Assembly: GCA_030762935.1 (NCBI GenBank) | Contig: CM060886.1 | Location: 34,519,509 to 34,583,508 of the forward strand | Length of the DNA: 64,000 bases | Reading direction: 5' to 3' | Origin: Hymenopus coronatus | Taxonomy: Eukaryota > Arthropoda > Insecta > Mantodea > Hymenopodidae | Part shown: one piece after another, positions 57,741-64,000 of the stretch | How positions within the stretch are numbered: position 1 is the first letter of the stretch | Layout: each line of letters begins with the position of its first letter | Program-made: the position numbers and the translations under genes | The notes under the pieces: generated by a model | What the model was told of the DNA's origin: nothing | What the model saw: the letters and a program-made list of their open reading frames with translations, nothing else | Database searches by the model: none

Positions 57741-58618
57741 TGTGATGTGTTACACTCACATGACTTTCTCTATATCCCTGCAACAAATTATTCTTAAAAA
57801 GTTTATACTTCTCTTTGCTAATCAGTAAAACAGCAGAAATAGCCATATTACTTGCTTCCTTGTAAGTAGAGGTGAAATAAGGGAGTACCATAAGTTAAAG
57901 TGATAATCAAAGGCTGGTTGCTATGTCACTGAAGTTCCTTTGTTTATATGGACAGTAGTAGACAAATTGCTGTATGAAAAATGTATGTTTTTCATAGCAG
58001 AAACCAAAAATAAGGTATGTCACAAAAACGACGAACTGTACGAAAAAATGTATATACTTAACATAAATTGTGTGTTTTAACGTGCTCTACATTTTTTGTG
58101 TAGTAAGTTTTTCTCCATCTCTTACGGTTTAGCAGTTATTCAAAATTCAGTAAAATTCATCAAGTATAAACCACTCTTCAGAGACTATTCCCAGAAAATT
58201 CAAGATATACATTTTATTTGTCAGGTAAATATCTTTAATTTATGATATTTTAATCAAAATCGTTAGAGCCATTTTTGAGAAAATCAAAATTTTGGAAAAA
58301 AGTTTCATGTAAAAGGTAGTTTGGGGTGGGGGGATTTTTTTCAAAACCTTCGTGTCGCATCCCTGGAAGATACTAAACTTAAATACCAAGTTTGGTATTT
58401 TAGCTTCTTTTCGTTTTTGAGTTATCGTGTTCACAGACACACGGACACACGGACACACACACACATACACACGGAGCTTTTTCTGAAAATGCTTTTTATG
58501 GATGCAGGGGGTCCTAAAACATGTATTTCCGGTGAAGTCTCGGTATCGAATTTTTTGGTGGAGTGCAATACATTCTCTCTATACACTATGTAAATAGTGC
58601 CTATAGAGAAAGTAAAAA
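57741..58618 (+). repeat. HT repeat, full length, forward, tandem unit 2 (reference copy)
   Basis: Landmarks: mini-hairpin stem gatgtg and cacatg at 57743-57762, subterminal ACTTTCTCTA at 57763-57772, cttacggtttagc near 58122, taaaaggtagtttggggtgg near 58310, CA core 58435-58472, and terminal palindrome 58573-58610 with centre actatgtaaatagt. AAAGTAAAAA closes the unit. It has no ORF with known domains. I use it to define the family's order. Confidence 0.95.
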
Positions 58619-59467
58619 TCTGATGTGTTCCATTCACATGACTTTCTCTACATCTCTGCAACAAATTATTCTATTTGCTTCATCTAATCGAGAAAAAATT
58701 AGCAGAAATATTCTTATTACTTGCTTCCTAGTTAGTAGAAGCGAAATAACGGGGTACCTTAGGTTAAAGTGATAGTTTAAAGCTGGTTGCTATGTAACTG
58801 AAGTTCCTTTGTTTGTAAGGACACGAGTTCACAAAGTCCTGTATGAGAAAAGTACAAGTTTTTTATAGCTGAAACCAAAAACAAGGAATATCTTAAATAC
58901 AATCAACTCCACGAAAAAAATGCATAAAACATATATTGTGTGTTCTAATGTCCTCTACATTTGCTGTGGGGTAAGTTTTTGTCCATCTCTTACGGTTTAG
59001 CAATTATGCAAAATTCCGTAAAATTGACCCAGAATAAAGTAGTCTTCAGAGACTATTCCCAAAAAATTCAAAATATACATTTTATTTTTCAGCTAAATAT
59101 CTTTAATATAAGATATTTTAATCAAAATCGTTAGAGCCATTTTTTAGAAACTTTCGAAAAAAGTTCCATGTAAAGGGTATTTTGGGGTGGGGGGATTTTT
59201 CTCAAAATCTTCCTGTCGCATCCCTGGAAGATACTAAACTTAATTACCAAGTTTGGTATTTTACCGACTTTTCTTTTTTGAGTTATTGTGTTCACAGGCA
59301 CACGGACACACACACACACACGGACCTTTTTCTGAAAATACTTTTTTTTTGGATAAAGGGGACCCTAAAACATATATTTCTGGTGAAATCTCGGTGTCGA
59401 ATTTTTTGGTGGGGTGCAATACATTCTCTATACACTATGTACATAGTGAGTATAGAGAAAATAAAAA
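58619..59467 (+). repeat. HT repeat, full length, forward, tandem unit 3
   Basis: Starts TCTGATGTGTTCCATTCACA directly after unit 2 and ends tatagagaaaataaaaa. Relative to the other two units it lacks about 20 bp in the 5' part (attctatttgctt). Differences between units are scattered, so the array is not a fresh identical amplification. Confidence 0.95.
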
Positions 59468-59771
59468 TGACGGTACAAATACAATAAACATACGATAGTA
59501 TCGCCTTATTTTGGATTCCTTCTTTTCCGGCACAACTTCATCAGCGGTAAGCATTCGCTTACTTTCCGTTAGTTTCTAGAACACAAATAGCTTGTGGAAA
59601 TTTTTAGATAAAACAGAAAATAAAGTAATGGCATCTCATATTTGCATCCTCCGTTTTCAGCATTTCCCGCTGGAACCTTGAAGAGACGGCTGTAATCACA
59701 TAAAATATTTATTTCTATTCTCTTGAATCCTTCTACCATTTCTGAAACGTTGTAAATGGCCTTTTGTAACA
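59468..59771. other. Unique spacer
   Basis: No gene or RNA recognised. Confidence 0.45.
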
Positions 59772-60598
59772 TGAGAAGGTATTGTAATGCACTCAAAAAT
59801 TCGAACGGAGATTTCACCGGAAGTACATGTTTTGGGTGCCCCTGAATCCAAAAAAAAAGCATTTCTGAAAAAGGTCCGTGTGTGTGTGTGTCTGTGGACA
59901 GCGTAACTCAAAAACGAAAACACTGTTAAATACCAACTTTGGTATTTAAGTTTGCTATCTTCCAAGGATGGGACACGAAGATTTTCAAGAAAATCCCCCC
60001 ACCCCCAACTACCCTTTACATGGAAAACTTTTCTAAAATTTTGATTTTCTCAGAAATGGCTCTAGCGATTTTGATTAAAATATCATATATTAAAAATGCT
60101 TACCTGACAAATAAAATGTATATCTTGAATTTTGTGGAAAATAGCCACTGAAGACGACTTTATTCTGGATGAATTTTGCGGAATCTAGCACAACTGCTAA
60201 ACCGTAAGCGATTGACACATACTTACACTACAGAAAATGTAGAGCACATTAAAACACAATTTATGTTATATACATTTTTTCGTGGAGTTGATCGTTTTTA
60301 AGATATTTCTTGGGTTTAGTTTCAGCTTGGAAAAATGTATAGTTTTCTCATATAGGAATTTGTCAATTTCTGTCCATACAAACAAAGGAACTTCAGTCAC
60401 ATAGCAACCAACTTTTGACTATCACTTTAACCTATGGTACTCCTTTATTTCGCTTCTACTTACAAGGTAGTAAGTAATAAAACTCTGTCTACTATTTTTT
60501 CTCGATTAGCATGAAGTAAATAGAAGCATAAGCGTTTTAACAATAAGTTGTTGCAGAGATGTAGTGAAAGTCATGTGAATGGAACACATCAGATATTT
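59772..60598 (-). repeat. HT repeat, reverse, palindrome mostly lost
   Basis: Begins with the return arm remnant atgagaaggtattg, so the palindrome's first arm and centre are missing. Short GT core at 59877-59892. Ends ggaacacatcagatatt. Confidence 0.92.
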
Positions 60599-60852
60599 TA
60601 TTCTAGATACAATTTTAATTAAAATGAAACGATGTGTGGCCTTTGTTTGGATATTTCAGTTTTATTGAAGAATTTTGCGTTTTTGCTCACAAAATTTTAC
60701 TATGGCTATTGAAAAATTTTGAGTAAATCATACAAAAATTTTGGGTTTGTATATCATAGAAACTCAGATATGAAGAAATGCATTTGTTTGCATTCTTTTG
60801 ATGGCTGTTTATTTTAATTATAAATAACAAACTAGACATCAAAAGGGTGGCA
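60599..60852. other. AT-rich unique spacer
   Basis: Nothing recognised. Confidence 0.45.
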
Positions 60853-61253
60853 AATAATAACTACGTATTTCAGGTGTTCGTCGCTAGGAAAGCTTCTTGA
60901 TTTTAAACGATAGGAGTAAGGAAAGGACATTTAATACACAAAAGTGTATTTGAATTTCACTGCTGCGTTGTGCCATCTCGATAAACTGTTGCGTTACCTT
61001 AATATTGGTTGGGGAGGAAAAATACTACTATCGCTATCTGTTGACAAATAAATAAGTACTTACTCTAGGTGTTCATCGTTAGGAAAGCTTCTTTGATTCT
61101 TTATTTTAAACGATAGGAGTAAGGAAAGGTCAGTTAATATATAAAAATGTATTTGAATTTCACTGCTGCATTGCGTCATGTTGTGATAAACTGGTGCGTT
61201 ACCTTAACATTGAATAGGGAGGGGAAAATGTAGCAGTACTACGACCATTTAGT
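60853..61253. repeat. Local tandem duplication, unit about 195 bp
   Basis: aggtgttcgtcgctaggaaa at 60872 recurs as aggtgttcatcgttaggaaa at 61067. Both units continue with aaacgataggagtaaggaaa, atttgaatttcactgctgc and gcgttaccttaa. Small indels separate them. No coding signal. Confidence 0.88.
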
Positions 61254-61262
61254 AACAAATAT

Positions 61263-61506
61263 CCTAGCCGCGCCGTGTCCGAGTGGTTAGACCACTAGCC
61301 TCTCACCTAGACGGCCGAGTTCGATCCCAAGCGACTGCATGTGAGATTTGTGGTAGACAAAGCGCCAGGGGCGGGTTTTCTCCAGGTTCTCCGGTTTCCC
61401 CCACCATCTCATTCCACCGGGGCTGCATCTTCATGTATCATCAGTGGCATCATTTGCGGTGCCAGATCAGTAAAAGCGGGAGTTAAACACTTAAAACAGC
61501 AAACAC
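61263..61506 (+). mobile_element. tRNA-derived SINE (Leu/Ser-like head), forward
   Basis: The head GCCGTGTCCGAGTGGTTAGA (about 61272) and B-box GAGTTCGATCCC near 61317 are well kept. The body contains tctccggtttcccccacc. AACAAATA at about 61255-61262 and 61507-61514 is a possible 8-bp target duplication. Same family as 8644, but less decayed. Confidence 0.85.
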
Positions 61507-61735
61507 AACAAATAAACGTGATACCACTGCCATCTGGTGGCTATTAACTGAAACGCATTCGCTTGACACGGTTTTTATTCATATTATGAGATTTTAAATA
61601 CTTTTCCGTTCTATTTTTAAACATTTTCTTTTCCACAAACCTTGTCGTGACAGTAACGAAAGTAACAAAAAAAGAATTGTTCAATTTGATGCAGTCGTTC
61701 GGAAGTGATACGCGTACATACATTTCAGATATTCA

Positions 61736-63492
61736 TTTTTACTTTCTCTATGCGTACTATGTACATAGTGTATAGAGAAGGTATTGCACTCCACCAAAAA
61801 TTTCGATACCGAGATTTCACCGGAAATATATGTTTTAGGGTCCCCTGTATCCAAAAAAAAGGTATTTTCAGAAAAAGGCCCGTTGGTATTTAAGTTTGGT
61901 ATCTTCCAGGGATGCGACACGAATATGTTGAGAAAAATCCCCCCACCCTAAACTACCCTTTACATGGAACTTTTTTCGAAACTTTTGATTTTCTCAAAAA
62001 TGGCTTTAACTGTTTTGATTAAAATTTCGTATATTAAAGATATTTCCATGACAAAAGAAATGTATATCTTGAATTTTCTGGGAATAGCCTCTGAAGACTA
62101 TTTTATTGTGGATGAATTTTACGGAATTTTGCATAACTGCTAAACCGTAAGAGATGGACAAAAACTCACACTACAAAACCTTTAGAGCACCTTAAAACAC
62201 ACAATTTATCTTATATATATTTTTTTCGTGGAGTTAATCGTTTTTGAGATACTCGTTGTTTTTTGGATTTAGCTTTAAAAAACATACTTTTCTCATATAG
62301 GATTTAACAATTCCAGTCCATACAAACAAAGGAACTTCAGCTACATAGCAACCAACTTTTGACTATCACTTTAGGTAATCTTGCATACCAGGTTACCCTG
62401 TCATGGAGGACGCTGTCAATGCGCAATTCGGAATTCCAACATGCACATTTAAAAACCACTATGTTTATGCAACATTAGCACGTAGTTGGTACTGTTGCTC
62501 AGTTTAATAAATAGGCCAAAAGAAAGTCAGTGGTATATAAAATATCTGCAATGTAATAAACAATCAAAACAAAAGTGCGAGAAATAATAACCTCGAAATC
62601 GAAGGGAACATATAGCTATAGGAAGGGTAATAATAACAAATATAAGAGAAATGATTCATAATGTACGAAAAGGAAATGTTTAACTATAATAAATAGAATT
62701 GCCCAAACTGACGAAACAAATAGCATAGCGATTTTAAATATATATTCTCTCTTCTGATGGCGCTGGCTCCGTTTATAATGCCAACCAAAAGCAGTAATAG
62801 TTCTGATTTCCGCCTGTTTGTTTATTTTAAGGTTAAATCACCGCCAAGCAGTAAACAAATGCAACATAAAAGAATGCCTTATACACCTATCCATGAAACA
62901 GAAAGGAAAGTGTCGTACAAGTAACCATAATCACCCGAAGTAGTAAACAAAGTTTATTTTCCCTTATACGCACATGATTTTCAACTCGCACATTCACACT
63001 TTATATGGATCTCGAGTATTACATGTAATTTGCAAGTCAATTGTTGCTTTTAGGGCCTAAAAATACGTGATTTATATAATTTCCAAAACTACATTTTCTT
63101 GCATCTTTAAATGTAATGCATTACAAAACATACCTCGCGCCACGCCAAATGACGTCACCGAAAGCTAAGTAACAACCTCTAAGGATTGAAAACTATTTGC
63201 TAAGGACCTTGGTGATTTCTTGGTGTTTTTTGGGGTTATGTTGTAAAGCGAGGTTGCCTGCCTGGCGTTGCGCGGTACCCGCCATGACAGGGTAACCTGT
63301 TGTGCAAGATTACCTCACCTTAACCTATGGTACTCCCTTATTTCACTTCTACTTACAAGGAAGCAAGTAATCAGACTATTTCTACTGCTTTTTTCTCGAT
63401 TAGTATGAAATAAATAGAAGCATAAGCTTTTAAACAATAATTTGTTGCAGATGTATAGAGAAAGTTATGTGAATGGAACACATCACATTTTT
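61736..63492 (-). repeat. HT repeat, reverse, split by a DNA transposon
   Basis: Piece 1 (61736-62373) starts ttttactttctctatgcg, has a near-perfect palindrome at 61744-61779 and lacks the whole GT core and acgataactc segment. Piece 2 (63315-63492) resumes with aacctatggtactccctt and ends ggaacacatcacattttt. The break is in the tatcactttaacctatgg word. Confidence 0.93.
62374..63314. mobile_element. Non-autonomous DNA transposon, 941 bp, 33-bp TIRs
   Basis: Terminal inverted repeats 62374-62406 and 63282-63314 match at 31 of 33 positions (GGTAATCTTGCA at the tips, CAGGTTACCCTGTCATGG inside). Flanks TCACTTTA (62366-62373) and TCACCTTA (63315-63322) form an 8-bp target duplication with one mismatch, and the uninterrupted HT has a single such site. 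No ORF encodes a transposase. An 8-bp duplication is typical of hAT or P superfamilies, but the tips do not clearly match either. Confidence 0.88.
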
Positions 63493-63589
63493 ATATATAG
63501 ATTAAACAAGAAGAAAATTGATAACAGGCAAAAACATATTACTTGTGGAGGAAAAGCTATTCGTATATTCCATCTCTGATAAAAAAAAA

Positions 63590-64000
63590 TATGATGTGTT
63601 ACATTAGCACGACTTTCTTAAACTGCTCTGCAAACTTCTTATAAAAGATTATTCTTCTTTCTACACAATGCTAATCGAGATAAACATTAACAGAATGTTC
63701 TTATTACTTACTTCCTTATAAGTAGAAGGGAACTAAAGGAATGCGCTATGCTAAGGTGATAGTCAAATGTTTTAAGCTATCGTTATGCGATTGTCTTCTT
63801 TGTTTGGCCAGGAGTAGAAAAAAAGAAAAATGGACACTTCCTGTCTGACAAAAATATAAGTCCTTTACGACTGAAATAACAAGGAATATTTCGAAAATGG
63901 TTACCTCCAAAAAAAAGCGTAAATTATATAAATTGTGTATTTTGACGAGATCTGCATATTTTGTGTATTATCTCGGCAAAATTCGGCAAAATTTATCCAG
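63590..64000 (+). repeat. HT repeat, forward, cut by window edge
   Basis: Starts atgatgtgttacattagcac after a nine-A run. It carries the 5' variant actgctctgcaaac and ggccaggagtagaaaa near 63806, shared with the 43467 copy and, as its complement, with 8911 and 47674, so it belongs to the variant-B subfamily. The palindrome end is outside the window. Confidence 0.9.

Noticed and set aside
56857..59467. CRISPR-like or satellite array
   Set aside because: Units of 850-880 bp with no regular spacers, and the same unit is dispersed singly all over the window. It is a transposable element in tandem.

Overview
This window looks like non-coding, repeat-dominated DNA from an animal with a large, AT-rich genome, most likely an insect. 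I infer that from tRNA-derived SINEs with target-site duplications, mariner transposase remnants, a 5'-truncated non-LTR retrotransposon, many microsatellites and no dense ORF array. I cannot name the species. I find no host protein-coding gene, no convincing functional tRNA or rRNA gene, and nothing bacterial.

The main content is one interspersed repeat of about 880 bp, called HT here (hairpin-terminated). It occurs about forty times, counting fragments, in both orientations, and by adding coordinates it covers about half of the window. I define forward as starting TCTGATGTG (a mini-hairpin), then subterminal ACTTTCTCTA, then about 650 bp of AT-rich sequence, a CA/GT microsatellite core, and finally a near-perfect palindrome of about 35 bp centred on CTATGTACATAG followed by AGAAAGTAAAAA. 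HT copies lie head to tail without spacers (6020-7226, 23652-25100, 56857-59467). Others are inserted into one another in opposite orientation (11388-12885, 34190-35717, 40511-42260). No copy encodes a recognisable protein, so HT would be non-autonomous. Terminal palindrome, A/T-tract insertion, microsatellite core and head-to-tail arrays resemble Helentron-associated elements such as DINE-1, but that classification is an inference.

Other elements: a mariner 3' end at 1-288 and an inverted mariner derivative with two 3' ends at 30574-31262; several tRNA-derived SINE families (8650, 13786, 22795, 25277, 26993, 45747, 49363, 61263 and others); a 941-bp DNA transposon with 33-bp terminal inverted repeats at 62374-63314; and local tandem duplications at 10251, 25640 and 60853. 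One HT copy (49197-53406) was hit by three retroelements: a SINE, an ORF1-only element with a 29-bp minisatellite, and a truncated LINE carrying reverse transcriptase.

The remaining stretches are AT-rich single-copy-looking sequence in which I see no gene. The elements do not form a pathway; their relations are nesting, shared target preference and probable dependence of SINEs and the ORF1-only element on LINE machinery.
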